This document shows positions 33,375 to 44,924 of a stretch of DNA of 64,000 nt, piece after piece. Each line of letters starts with the position of its first letter. The first letter of the stretch is position 1. Source of the stretch: Umbelopsis ramanniana AG. Its lineage: Eukaryota > Mucoromycota > Umbelopsidomycetes > Umbelopsidales > Umbelopsidaceae. Made by a program: the position numbers and the translations under genes. Under the pieces are notes generated by a model, which had not been told where the DNA came from, made no database searches, and worked only from the letters and a program-made list of their open reading frames with translations. Location: NCBI RefSeq assembly GCF_025399195.1, contig NW_026252125.1:124001-188000 (forward strand). The letters run 5' to 3'.

Positions 33375-34537
33375 GATTTCTGAAATTTGAAATTCTATAT
33401 TTAACAAGTCACGAGTTACAAAAGTTGAACCCATAAAAAGATCACTCATGTAAATGTGTCAAAAGGCATATTTGTTCGTATTGAGATTAAAAATTTCACT
33501 CTGTGTTTTTGAAATATATATCTTCTAATTTATAGCGTGATATAATGTAAATATTAAAAATGTACTGGCATTGGTTAATTATTGGATTCGGTTGGTGGAA
33601 TAACCTGTGTATGACTTTGAGAGCGGCTGCAATGAAAAGGAACAATATTTATAACAATCTGGTGGTATAACTGAAAATTTCTCTCATTAAAATGTATATA
33701 TTGGAGTCTAAATCCTAATAATGGGTTCAAAGTGAGTCCATCACTTACAGCTAGTAGCCTATATTTATATCCCAAACGTATACGACTAAGAGAGAGCCAT
33801 CTGGAAAAGCCACGCAGGAAAAAATCATGACAAGAAGAAATCGAGGCATGCTTGTGGTTTAGACCACTGTTATGTGTCTATTTTAATGCGCCTCATATGT
33901 GTTAATAGAACCATCATCACCAGAAACTCTCGGGCCAGGACAGAATGTGTACCTTTAATGTTTTTCTAAGCCTGCTTATGTATCTTCATATTATCATGAG
34001 GAAAACATAATGATCTCACAGTATAAACACTGGCCAAGGTTACTGGCATCATATGGTTTGAGCATTCACCACATTTGCAGATATTGTCCAGCGCAATATC
34101 GTCTCTGCAGCTTATATTTCTCGAAACATGCATGCGATGTCAAGTAGTTATTGCTCGATGCTGCTTGGCGTTGCAGCGCTATAGTAAGCTATTTCTACAA
34201 GCCAATACATCTGCGTTCAGCCATACAATGCATTAAATTATGAAGCATCTCATAAATACAATCGTACAGATTGTATCACAGGCTTCGGTACAATCTGCTA
34301 TATACATGCTATACCGCCACACTTGAATGAAATCAAATGTCATTGTAGATAAACAATAACATTGAAACTAAAGCCTTTTGAAAGATGAGCTTTCAGAATA
34401 ACGTTGAAAATGGTACAATTGTATAGTCATGAATAAACGATGCATGTATGTAGAGCAGATCAAATATCTGAGAAAGCTACTAATTGATGCTTATATGATA
34501 CTTTTACTAGATAATTAATATGGGAGGAGTAGGCCAC
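33375..34537. other. Gene-poor AT-rich stretch
   Basis: More than a kilobase of AT-rich DNA upstream of the tRNA and downstream of the dehydrogenase. A partly palindromic CAATC/GATTG-like motif recurs around 34258-34290. No exon or RNA gene recognised. Confidence 0.45.
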
Positions 34538-35546
34538 TCACTGGGATGTCCAACCACAATCGATCTTCTGTTCACTACCGGTAATACACTGAGCAGCATC
34601 CGAGCAAAGAAAGGCGCAAAGCTCCGCTACTTCGTTTGGCTCTAGGAGTCGACGAATAACACAGTTGGAAGGCAGCATGACCTTCTCGATGACTTCGCTT
34701 TCTGGTATGCCTCGAATGATGGCTTGATCAGCAATTTGCTTTTCAACCAACGGTGTTCTTACGTAGGATGGGCAGATACAGTTTGCCGTAACGCCATGTG
34801 GACCGCCTTCGACTGCCGTTGATTTAGTCAGACCGACAAGAGCATGTTTGAACATGACATATGCAACCTTTGCAGGAGAAGCAACAAGGGAATGGATGGA
34901 GCCTATGTTGACAATGCGACCTATGTGGAGACGCGCGGTTAATAAAAGAAACTGAACATGTTTAAATTGTGGATATATCGATATAAAACTTTACCCCACT
35001 TGGCTTCGTACATGGATGGCAAGAAAGCTTGAGTGAGCAAAAATGGAGCCACCAGCATAAGCTCATTCATAAGCCTGAATCTCTCTTCAGGGAAGCTTTC
35101 GATTGGTGATACAGTCTGAATACCTGCGCAATTGACCAAAATATGGACCTAAACTAATGTCAGTACGCAAAGTCAAGTATACCACAATGCTTATAAGGAC
35201 GTCTATTTACAGTGCCTAACGTCTTCAAGACCGTCTGCGCGAATTGCTTGGTTTCTTCTCCTTGTGACATATCCGTCTCTATGAAAATGGCTTTACTTGA
35301 GCTTCCTTCTTCAGTGCTACCCATAAGTTCTTGCACAACAGCGTGCCCTCTTTCAACATTGACATCCGAAATGACTACAGTGCATCCCAATGAGAACAAC
35401 TTTCTTGCGCATGCTTCTCCGATGCCCGATGCACCTCCAGTCACCACGGCATTTCGTCCGGCCAAAGTCGGTCTTGGTTCAATTGGGATCATGTGGGAAA
35501 AAGGAGGTGTAGAACCGAGGACCGTGGAATTTAGCGGGCTTTCCAT
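34538..35546 (-). CDS. Short-chain dehydrogenase, 3-hydroxybutyrate dehydrogenase type
   Basis: Three exons (35546-35211, 35148-34995, 34920-34538) give 290 residues. The Rossmann motif TGGASGIG spans residues 36-43, the NAG-like motif is VNCAGIQ, and catalytic Ser171, Tyr184 and Lys188 fall in NIGSIH and YVMFK with the usual spacing. The segment YVRTPLVEKQIADQA with IPESEV and the terminal CGWTSQ are typical of D-3-hydroxybutyrate dehydrogenases, which interconvert 3-hydroxybutyrate and acetoacetate with NAD. The N-terminal extension of about 28 residues before the first strand is not clearly a mitochondrial presequence; Met19 is an alternative start. Together with HMG-CoA lyase 10 kb away it could serve ketone-body use, but the exact hydroxyacid is inferred. 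Confidence 0.85.
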
Positions 35547-35926
35547 TTACACCGACTATACTCTTTGAAAAATCATCCATTTCACTTATTTAACAACTTC
35601 CTTTAGCTTACCAGGACCAGTTATAATAACTGCGCGGTCCTTATTAGACAGTGTCTCACCAGATCATGTCTTACATTCAGACCATATCAGGGAGCTGATT
35701 CTTACCGTGCAGTTAAAATTGGAGGTCCATACCTAAGCATTATTGACAAAAGAATAGAGTCATTACGGTTAAAGGCTAGATATTCTTTTTACAAAAGGTG
35801 TAGTTGAGATTATAGAGAAGTAATAGGTTAAAGAAAGCGAGATCGAGGGGCAAGCAATGTGGAGCCAGCCGGGATTAAAAACGTGACTTTTTATCTCCAA
35901 AGCATGAAACTTCAGTTCTGCTTTCC
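35547..35926. other. Divergent promoter region
   Basis: 380 nt shared by the minus-strand dehydrogenase and plus-strand IWR1. No clear TATA box and no coding frame of interest. Confidence 0.4.
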
Positions 35927-37524
35927 ATGTCATTACACACTGAAGTGCAATCACCTGTTCGACCAAAAGTGCCAAATGATGTTGAAGGAGGCAATTTGAT
36001 CAGGAAAGAATCTCGACCGGCGACGGTAAAGTCAAGTGAGCCTCAGTTGACCATCCTTCGCATCAAACGCAAGCGAAATGAAGAGCCTTTGGAAGCTTTA
36101 TGTAAGGATCTGTAATCAGCAAAAATAATCAGAAGCAAGAAAAAAAGACTGACCTTTTCCTCTAGTGGTTCAGCAAGAAGCTGAGCGCCAGAACAACCGA
36201 GGTCAAAGGAAAATACGCAAGAATGCTGAACTCAACGACAAGGGTAAGTGTTATACAGCAAACTTCGAAATATCAATCAGAGTATTTATCAGATTGAAGA
36301 CGGCGAAGTACCTGTTGTACCCCGACTGTTCAGGTTAGCGGAAACGGTTGGAGAACAATCGTTCAAGAACATCATCGAAGCCAGAAAGCTGAAAGAGAGG
36401 ATATCCCGAAGAATACAACCTGGAAGTCGACCAATGACACCTGATGTGGAAAGTCGAAAAGAGCAACGCGCAGAAAAACAACAGGTAATATAAGGTGCTT
36501 TTAGATCATTTGCGTGAGCAATGTCTTACACAAGATGGATTCCAAAAGGTGGATGCCAGAACTGCACGATATAGAGTCATTCAACAAAACCGGCGCAAGA
36601 AGGAACAGCCTGCAGGACCTCCACAGTATGTTTACTATTGCCTGCATTTGCACTGCTAGTCAAGGATGCCCTAACTCAATTCTTTCAACAGAGTTGAAAG
36701 CGCAGCCGATAAGATGTCGGCCGATTTGTTCCAACTTTATGATGCTGTCAAAGAAAAGGATTCAAACGCCAAGTAAGTGACATGGTATAGATAAACTTTT
36801 TTGTGATCTATTGCTCATTACCGCTTTCACACAAAAGCATATTATTAGAGAACGAGACAGAAGACGATACTGTTATGTGTAACTTCATTTCTATGGTGAA
36901 AGAATATCTTACAGGTACGATGATCATCATTTAGCATCATTATTATATCGCTGGTAAATTACTGATCCTCAAATGGCACGTACAGTGGAGGAGCGTGACG
37001 AAGAGGCGAAAAAGTTCTCACAAACTCCCGTCGACGACGACGACGGATATGTATATGATGTGTACTATCGTGATGACACTGCCGTAAAATCCGCATTTCC
37101 GTCCCATAATATCGGAGCTCTGTAAGTTTAAGGTGTCATTACTCATTCATTGCTATACATGTTCAACGTAGTTAACTTTTCATTTAGTATCTGGGCTGAT
37201 GAGGAGCTTGAACTCATGAATGATGATTCGGACGATAGTGATGTCGGGGACTCAGAGGATGAAGACTCCAATGGTATGTACACATAAAAAATTTATTCAT
37301 GAACATTAAAATTAGTTTGCTTATTTAACATCCTCTGTAGCCGAAGACTTTTATCAGAACGATTACCCCGAAGAAGAGGATTATGATGATGTCTTGGATG
37401 ATGAATATGGTAGGGTTTCATAGCATAAATCCTGTGACAACTTAACAGGAGTTCCAAATGCTCAACGTACTTGTGTCTAGCCTCCTCAGAACAGCTTTCC
37501 AGCGACGATGACTATGGCTATTGA
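35927..37524 (+). CDS. IWR1: IWR1, RNA polymerase II nuclear import factor
   Basis: Ten exons (35927-36101, 36166-36243, 36300-36484, 36549-36625, 36692-36772, 36838-36914, 36986-37121, 37188-37273, 37341-37409, 37481-37524) give 335 residues. Iwr1 binds assembled RNA polymerase II in the cytoplasm and carries it into the nucleus. The basic N-terminal segment ILRIKRKRNEEPLEAL is the typical bipartite-type import signal. FRLAETV follows, then the Iwr1 core YVYDVYYRD, IWADEELELMNDD and SDEDEDSNAEDFYQNDYPEEED, ending in an acidic tail. The third exon needs an unusual GAAG acceptor (intron 36244-36299) to keep phase; this junction is the least certain. The stop lies 58 nt from the stop of the convergent SWS1 gene. 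Confidence 0.9.
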
Positions 37525-37582
37525 ACCCTCCAACTCGAGCGGAGATGGTCACCGTAAATGTGAACGAGATCAAATGAGCACA

Positions 37583-38274
37583 TCATGGCGTTCTTAAAAG
37601 GTAGAGTGCTTCACCAAACTCCTCGTCCGTAAGTTGAACTTGCGGTATTATCTTCAGTCTCTCTGCTAGATTTGCCGCAAGTAGGTGCTCGCACTGCAAA
37701 ACCCAAAAAATAAGGAAAATGAAAAAATGTATCAGATTTAATATTGCATTCCTTCTACTTCTCAATAATGTACATGTAAAACATAAAAGCAACGCATTTA
37801 CCATAGTTATTTCAGACTTATATACCACTTTGCTACTGAATATTTCGCAAGTGCAATACGGTCTTTTCAGAAAGCATCGAGTAGGACATTTGGGTGCGTG
37901 AATAACGTTCGGATCTGGGGCTGATATCTCTGCGATGGTGATAAAGCTTCGCTGGGCAGGACACACCACCTTTTTAACTACAGTTTTCGAAAGGGCACAA
38001 TCATAAGCATGCGTGATGGAAGCTTGATCTTTTCTTTACCAACTCATTCAGAACCTACCTGCTTGTCTGTCAATGAGATTCAGTGCCGATAAGAACGACG
38101 CGCCGAAAAGTGCGTATAATTGCCGATTATGTGCATCGTCAACTAAAGACAAACTAGTCAATTCATGTCACCTGTGAGACTTCGAGCTAGATTCTTCTTA
38201 CTTTCACCAGTTTCCTCGATTTCGGCTAGAATAGAATTAGTCAGAGCTATTGCATCATGGTGGACAAAAGACAT
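37583..38274 (-). CDS. SWS1: SWS1/ZSWIM7-like SWIM-domain recombination protein
   Basis: Four exons (38274-38172, 38142-38059, 38022-37802, 37693-37583) encode 172 residues. The conserved N-terminal block LYALFGASFLSALNLIDRQ matches ZSWIM7. The SWIM zinc motif is C119-x-C121-x15-C137-x-H139 (YCTC ... CEHLLAANLAERL), split by the last intron and restored exactly by splicing. Sws1 forms the Shu complex with Rad51 paralogues and promotes Rad51 filament assembly during homologous recombination. The loop before the SWIM Cys is longer than in the human protein. The third exon acceptor could also lie six bases upstream (38028), adding two residues. Start codons of this gene and NRDE2 are only 95 nt apart. 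Confidence 0.85.
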
Positions 38275-38369
38275 TGTGACTTGCAGGCGGGTTGGGCAGA
38301 GTCCGCATTTTTGATACCGCTGCCAAAGAACCGCTGCGGTGTCCCTGTTTCCTAGAGCTCTCTTAGCGA
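38275..38369. promoter_or_regulatory. 95-nt bidirectional promoter region
   Basis: This is the entire space between the divergent start codons of SWS1 (minus) and NRDE2 (plus). At least one transcript must start inside it or inside the neighbouring gene. It is GC-richer than most gaps here and has no TATA box. Confidence 0.5.
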
Positions 38370-41300
38370 ATGCCGACGCCTCCGATTCCACCAGCTCCAA
38401 CGTTTAGGAGCGCTCCTAACATAGCGCCTCCTCCGTCTTTCTCTTCAGCTCCAACTGTAGAAGGTAGGTGCATTCGTGCTGTCTCTAGTTGCGTTATAGC
38501 CGTTTACTCACAAGGTGTACAGACAAGCCTCGATCGCCTAAAGAATCCGAGCATAGATCTAGGAAAGAGCGATCGCACAAGGAACGAAGACGATCCCCAA
38601 GCTCTCGTCATTCCCGGAAACGATCACGATCGCCCGACAGATCATCGCACAGCAAGCGATCTCGACAAAGCGAAGTAAGGGTTGCTGGTACTAAACTCTA
38701 TATGCTTTAACCACATAATTTCTAACAAATACACATCAACAGCCGGAAAGAGGGAAGGAAAAAGATAGAGGGAAGCATGGCAAATCCTCCAGTTCGTATG
38801 TAGATGGCGGCAGTATCTTTTACATTGATAAAAAAGGCGACAAAGATGCGTTTTTTTACGGGGAATCCAATAGGTACGACATACCGTCATATCGACGATC
38901 CGGAGGTATTAGCAGTTCAATCTCAAGAAGACGTTAGTTAAAGTGATGTGAAACTGACAGGTCGACGTTGCAGGCGGTAGAGTGTTAGGAATGCCTCGAT
39001 GGCTAAAAATTGACCATGCCAGTGCGAAGGCTGGCAAAGTGCTTGTGATGGTTGATACCAGGAAAGAGAAGGTAGTTATCATGTTATTATTTAAATGCAC
39101 GGAAGTTAACAAACACTAATTTCAATTTGTAATAGCGCGTACAGCGGTACATGGATTCCAAGTATACGTGGATGGAGACCGACAAAGCATTCAAGCGGTG
39201 AGTGCCTTTAAGAAGTATATCAATGTCAACGTACCAGCAGCTAATGAAGGAAGCAGAGTTAACCTCAATCCCGAGAGTATAAACCACACCATGGCTGGAG
39301 ATTCGGTAGACTATATAACCTTGGATGAAGAAATCAAGCTGACTGAAGAACCTAAGGCTACCAATGCAACCGATGCAGTTGAAGCTGACCCTAACGAAGT
39401 CGATTACCGATCTATCGAAACACCTAAGAAACCTCAGGATGTCGTTGAGGTGAAGGAGGAACAGGAGGAAAGCATAGGCGAGAGCTTTGAAGAGTATGTT
39501 AAACGCCGAACCATAGAACTCAATCGTCAGTTAGACAAGGTAACGACTGGATACAATGTATAAGCGCCTTTTTTCCTTGTCAGTTTAGAGACTGACGACA
39601 AATCTAACTTACAGGAACCAAATAATGCCAAGCTTTGGCTCAGTTTCATAGCTTTTCAAGATACTGCCAGTGCTGGATTAAACTCAGCAGCAGGACGAGG
39701 CACTACTGCCAAAAGCAAGGCCACCAAAGCAAGTATAGCGGAAGTGAAACTCAGTATATTTGAAAAGGCATTACAAAAAAATCCTGGCTGTGAAGAACTA
39801 TTGCTACCATATATGCGTTGTGCATCTGAGATTTGGGAGTAGGTATCAAACGTAAAAAGGGAAACTATCTACAACGTTGTGTTTTAACGACTATCTTGCA
39901 TCCAGTACCAAAACGATCCTGACCAAGTGGGATAGTGTGCTTGGAGAGAATACCAATTCCATATCGTTATGGACGGAATACGTGAATTTTCGGCAGACCA
40001 GCTTTTCGAGTTTCACCTTCCAGCAGTGTTTGCAAGTGTTTGAGGAGTGCTTGAGCGGATTACGCAACATCGTACGAAGATTGGAGAACGATAAATCTCG
40101 AGACACGTATGCAGGTAAGTTATATTGGAAGATATAATAGAAAAGGATCAATGAAAGGAAAGGAATTCACTAACAAGGAAACGATAGAGCGAGAAGATGC
40201 GGAATCTATCATGATATACATATTTTTGCGATGCTGCTTATTTCTGAAGCAATCAGGTTAGTTCAAATTATGGTTAAATTACTTACATCTCACTGCACTT
40301 TCCACCCCACCACCAACAGCCTTCTAACAAACAACTTGCAGGATACATTGAACGTGCATTTGGATGCTTCCAGGCCATCATGGAGATAAACCTGTTCCCT
40401 CCTCGGATATTTACCATGCAGAATCTCCAGATTACTTTCAGTGAGATGCTCATGGAATTTGAGATGTTCTGGGACAGTGAGATACCACGATTCGGAGAAC
40501 AGGTACCGTCATCTGCACGTTATCCTTTGCGAAAAATTGATCATCGGTATTCATTTCCTTTTACGATAGGGTGCCAAAGGGTGGCAAGATTTCTACCGAG
40601 CCAAAAGCAGTAAGTTGGATGATGCCAATCGAGATATTTCATGCAAAGCTTATACTCTAATTAATTCAAATGAGTACATTTTTCATCAGATGGAGAATCA
40701 CCATCGGATATTCCAAAAGGTTATTCTGTAGAGAACGACGATACAGGAGTAGGATTTGATGAATGGGTTAGCATTGAAAAGAAAAAGGACTACAACCGAC
40801 GCACACCTCTACGAATCAACAGTACGTGAAGTAGGAGTCATGGCTAAAAATATATATTGATCTACTGACACCCCCACGTTTCACAGATACTCAAGCACAA
40901 GACATCGACGAAGATCCTTACGTTATCGTCATGTTCGATGATATACGACCTTTGATGTTCCAGCTGAAGACGCGGCAAAATCTTCAACACCTCATGTACA
41001 CATTTTTCACCTTCCTCAATTTACCCTACATTCCACCACAAATCTCAACCAATACGCCATTTACCACCGACACATTTACTCATAATCACCTGGCTGGTCC
41101 AGTCCTTTCACAAAAGTTTTGGCCACCAACGTCACATGACACTGGACGTTTATTGACATACATCGATGGCATAGCCATGGAACCAGAGAGACAAACAGGC
41201 TCACCGACTCCCTTTGGAGTCCCTAGCTGCTCGTTTCCCATAGGTGTGGATGAACTCTTTGCCAAACACGATCAATGGTTTTCATGTACTCCACAGTACC

Positions 41301-43148
41301 GTTTAGATAGTCAAGTGGATATAAACTTTGTCCGGTAAGCCATTGATACAATCAACCTCGTAAGTGAGTTATTCAACCTTCACTAACAACACATGTCTGT
41401 TCTGTGCCACAGAAACGCCTTTGATCAGCTTTTGGCTATTTCCGATGATCAACATCTTCGACTGTGCTATTTGTCGTTTAATTCATCCGTGAATATTAAA
41501 TGGTAAGAGTGAATCGCACGTGTTGACTTAGCCGATGTACACACACGTCCAAGCTAAATATCTCATCATCAAATTGTAGGGGAGCGAAACTGGCTAAAAG
41601 TCTTCTGAAAGACGATAGAAATAACCTCATTTTGTGGAACGCTTATGCGCAACATGAAAAGAGTCACAACAACATTACGGAGGTAAGTGACCTTGGGGGA
41701 ATTTTTTACTTTCCAGTGATAATAGACGAGATACTAATACGGTGTCATTGACTAGGCCCGAAAAGTGTACCATACTGCACTTTCCATGTTAAATGGCCTT
41801 AATGCTGCTGAACGAGCCAATGCTCCTTTGCTATTTCGTATGCTGGCAGAGTTAGAGTTCGATCTAGACCGCTTGGAGGTGGCACTCAACATTTTACTCA
41901 GTATGGCTGAAGACGTCCCTAGGCGTGAGTACTGTTCCCCCCCCCCAAAAAAAAAGTGGCCCATGTTGCTAAATTAAGCACTGCTAACACTCGTTTTTAG
42001 TTGATGATGAGAGTGTACCAAGTACTACTCAAGTGTTGAAAGCAAGAAACGTAAGTGGCATCGTCTACCTATCCTGACTGAAGCGAACGTGTATGCATTA
42101 ACCGCCTTTTTTGCACTGACATAGTTTTTCGCGCAAAAAATATCATACCTGACGACGCTGGCCGTCACGGAACATGATTATCACAACGCCTATCAATATT
42201 TTGTTTGCCAAGGGCTGTTTGAATATCTCACACAGGGCGTTGAAGCGGCGTGTGAAGTGTTTGAAAGCCTCTGGAAATACTATACAGACCGGGGAGTCGA
42301 GCGGTCCATCGACAATGAAATGCTACTCGTGGCGTACGGAAGAATGCTTTATCGCCACAGCTCGAAACGCGGCGGGTACAAACCATCGGTCATGCGTGAT
42401 ATGCTTACGCGTAGTTTAGAATTATTCCCAAATAATACTATCCTGCTGTCGCTGTTTATGTGGAACGAAGCCAGAACCAAGATAGAGAATCGAGTCAGGC
42501 AGCATCTCAACCAAGCCATTGAACGGTAAGTGAATGTCGATATTTTTCAAAGAAGGTTACAGATTTACTGAGCCGAACCGACTTGACACCAGCGATCCGA
42601 ATTATGTTTTATGGGAGTTTGCCATCTATAGTGAGCTTCATCATCATGTGCCTTACAATCCCAACATGGTGCGCTCCCTGTTTGAAAGGGCAGTTGAATG
42701 TCCTAGGTAAGTCCCCATCAACTGACCTCGTGCGGTGGAGTTCACTAGAATGGGGGACCTACTCTAATCGTGTGTTTGCTATGATGATCAGGACCCGGAG
42801 CTCCATTGCATTATGGAAGATTTATATTGAGTACGAACTTCGGGAGGGAAACCATGATCGAGCCAAAGTGGTATTCTATCGCGCTATTCGAGAGTGTCCT
42901 TGGGCTAAAGGTATGGACGTCATTTGCAGATCATTTCTTGACTTGGGGGGTTGTGTCGGCAGCTCCAATCTTGTAAAGTCTAAAAAAAATAATCCTGATC
43001 ATCGTTTACAGATCTGTACTTGATGGCTTTTGACGTATTATACCATGAAATGAACGAACAGGAACTGCACCAAATATTAAGTTCGATGATGGAGAAGGAA
43101 CTGCGCATTCGCACGGCTGCAGAAGCGTTTATGGACATGGAAGATTGA
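38370..43148 (+). CDS. NRDE2: NRDE2-family nuclear RNA regulator
   Basis: Twenty-one exons give 1106 residues: 38370-38463, 38523-38674, 38743-38905, 38974-39071, 39136-39197, 39254-39539, 39615-39838, 39906-40114, 40188-40256, 40342-40502, 40570-40609, 40690-40821, 40887-41334, 41413-41502, 41580-41682, 41756-41924, 42001-42050, 42125-42525, 42593-42706, 42792-42910, 43012-43148. The N terminus is Pro-rich then basic and SR/RS-like (residues about 32-100). The NRDE2 signature follows: IDKKGD..FFYGESNRYDIPSYRR and GRVLGMPRWLKI. Then come HAT-type helical repeats, including EEYVKRRTIELNRQL, NNAKLWLSFIAFQD, LWTEYVNFRQ and GAKGWQDFYRA. NRDE2 binds Mtr4/exosome in animals and works in nuclear RNAi and heterochromatin in worms and fission yeast. 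The exon 5-6 junction uses a GAAG acceptor and is uncertain. Confidence 0.88.
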
Positions 43149-43329
43149 AGGTTCCTAAACTGCCAAAAGAGCTTTGTTTTAAAAAACACGCACACACCAT
43201 GCCTTCCAAATGTGGCGCCTTTCTCCGTGTGTTAACTTTTCTGGTCACGGACATGAGCTCACTAACAATATAATAAATGGCTCCATTCTCTTCTCAACTC
43301 GTCATGTCTCTCATTCACTTGGTCTCATC

Positions 43330-44664
43330 ATGGCTCTTCATGCTTGGATGCCATTGACCGATAATGCCAAAAGTGAAAATGATGCATTTTTTAATAGTCC
43401 CAGTCCTCCTTCGGCTGTACACCTTGCTCTGGCAGGCTTTCGCGGTTCTTCCGCACCGCCTGTGCTGTATCGAGCTTCCAAGCCAAGCACCTTTTCATAT
43501 TTTCGATCAGGCAAAGTACGACCGGCTTCGTCTTTTGCAGAAAGTGGCCCTCACAGTCAAAGGACTTGGAAGTCAGACCACGAAACTCATTTGTTTGTTG
43601 GAAAAAAATACCGTCATACCCCAGCATCATCTGAGTATGATAGTTTGGTTCCAACATCTGGACGATCGAGTATGGACACGATAACAAAAGAGTTATCCAT
43701 TGGACAGCCGTATCGCTACTCTTCCCAAAGGACTTCTTCCCAACTCTCGGTGGATGGGAAAAAGGCGTCTCAGCGCTATAGTGTAACCATCCAGCATGCA
43801 TCCGAAGACGAAAAAACTTACATCAGCTTCAGAGAAACCAGACCAAGCGATGCCGAACATCTAAGTCCGTATGCTGCTCACCCGTCACACGAAGTATCCA
43901 GGCCATGGTCATTTCCATACTTTCTACCCATGCCCCTGAAGCGCGTGCTCACCCGACACACTTGGACAGACTGTGATGATCCACAGTCAATGGAGGAAGA
44001 ATACAGCCAGTATTCGACCACCCCGAGATCAACCGATTATCAACCATTTCTGAGGGATAGCCCTGATATTCAGCAGCACCGAGGTTTAGCCCTAGAAATT
44101 TGGAAAAGCTTTTCAACTGAAACGTCGTCAGTTCCAAGTTCCATGCGGATCGGTACTGGCATGCATCGCAGGCTTCCCACAGTGTCCTCATTATCAGTCA
44201 GCGAAGCATCCTGTCCAATTGCTCAAGCCACGAGAAATATCATATCTTCACAGCGACAAATGATTGACATCGATGCCATTGAAAAGGGTTACTCATATAA
44301 TTCAACCCCGCCAGAGGATGCGTTTTGGAGCATACAGACAATACTGTTTCTCTTTGGCTTTCTGGCTTTCCCGTGCTGGTGGATAGGAGCCTTTGCTCCT
44401 TCGGATCCAGATGTCCTTAAAGCGTACAACGTCAGCTCCGTTCAATATAACCACGATCCCATCCACTACGGCTCAACTACCCGACACTTACCACCCTCCC
44501 CTAGCATTGTAATTAGACCTATCCACCAACAGCGTGTTACCGCTAAATCAACCATGAAGCAAAACTTTCAGCAGCTTAATAGAGTCATGACTGGAGTGAG
44601 CATGGTTGTCGGCCTGCTAGTCGCTGGCTTGCTCATATGGTACAAGCTGGACATTGATAAATAG
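43330..44664 (+). CDS. Unknown fungal membrane protein, two C-terminal helices
   Basis: One exon, 444 residues from the ATG at 43330. I recognise no named family. The first 335 residues are disordered, rich in Ser, Pro, Tyr and Arg. Near the C terminus a hydrophobic segment TILFLFGFLAFPCWWIGAFA is followed by a loop, then a second helix MVVGLLVAGLLIWYKLDI just before the stop. The block FGFLxFPxWWIGxF resembles an element I recall from uncharacterised fungal membrane proteins. This suggests a tail-anchored hairpin with a large cytosolic or lumenal N domain, for example at ER or plasma membrane; that is inference. An in-frame ATG at 43210 would add 40 residues but leaves only 61 nt to the NRDE2 stop. 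No introns, unlike most neighbours. Confidence 0.7.
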   Translation: MALHAWMPLTDNAKSENDAFFNSPSPPSAVHLALAGFRGSSAPPVLYRASKPSTFSYFRSGKVRPASSFAESGPHSQRTWKSDHETHLFVGKKYRHTPASSEYDSLVPTSGRSSMDTITKELSIGQPYRYSSQRTSSQLSVDGKKASQRYSVTIQHASEDEKTYISFRETRPSDAEHLSPYAAHPSHEVSRPWSFPYFLPMPLKRVLTRHTWTDCDDPQSMEEEYSQYSTTPRSTDYQPFLRDSPDIQQHRGLALEIWKSFSTETSSVPSSMRIGTGMHRRLPTVSSLSVSEASCPIAQATRNIISSQRQMIDIDAIEKGYSYNSTPPEDAFWSIQTILFLFGFLAFPCWWIGAFAPSDPDVLKAYNVSSVQYNHDPIHYGSTTRHLPPSPSIVIRPIHQQRVTAKSTMKQNFQQLNRVMTGVSMVVGLLVAGLLIWYKLDIDK

Positions 44665-44924
44665 TGCAGAGAATCTAGTGTGAAATATTATCATTGTAAT
44701 TAGAGAATAAATGTATTTAGTAGCCATTGAAGAATACCTTTGAGAGGTCTATTCTTCAAATGAGCACACCTCACTTCAGTGTGTATACTTTGAACGTCTT
44801 TGCAACAGATCGGAATGTCACCTGATCGTGAGGATTTCAGGTTATATTAATAGCCGACTACCCCATGGTTTATAAAAGATATTTTCGACAGGACAAGTCC
44901 GTCAAAGACTTGCTTATTAACCTT

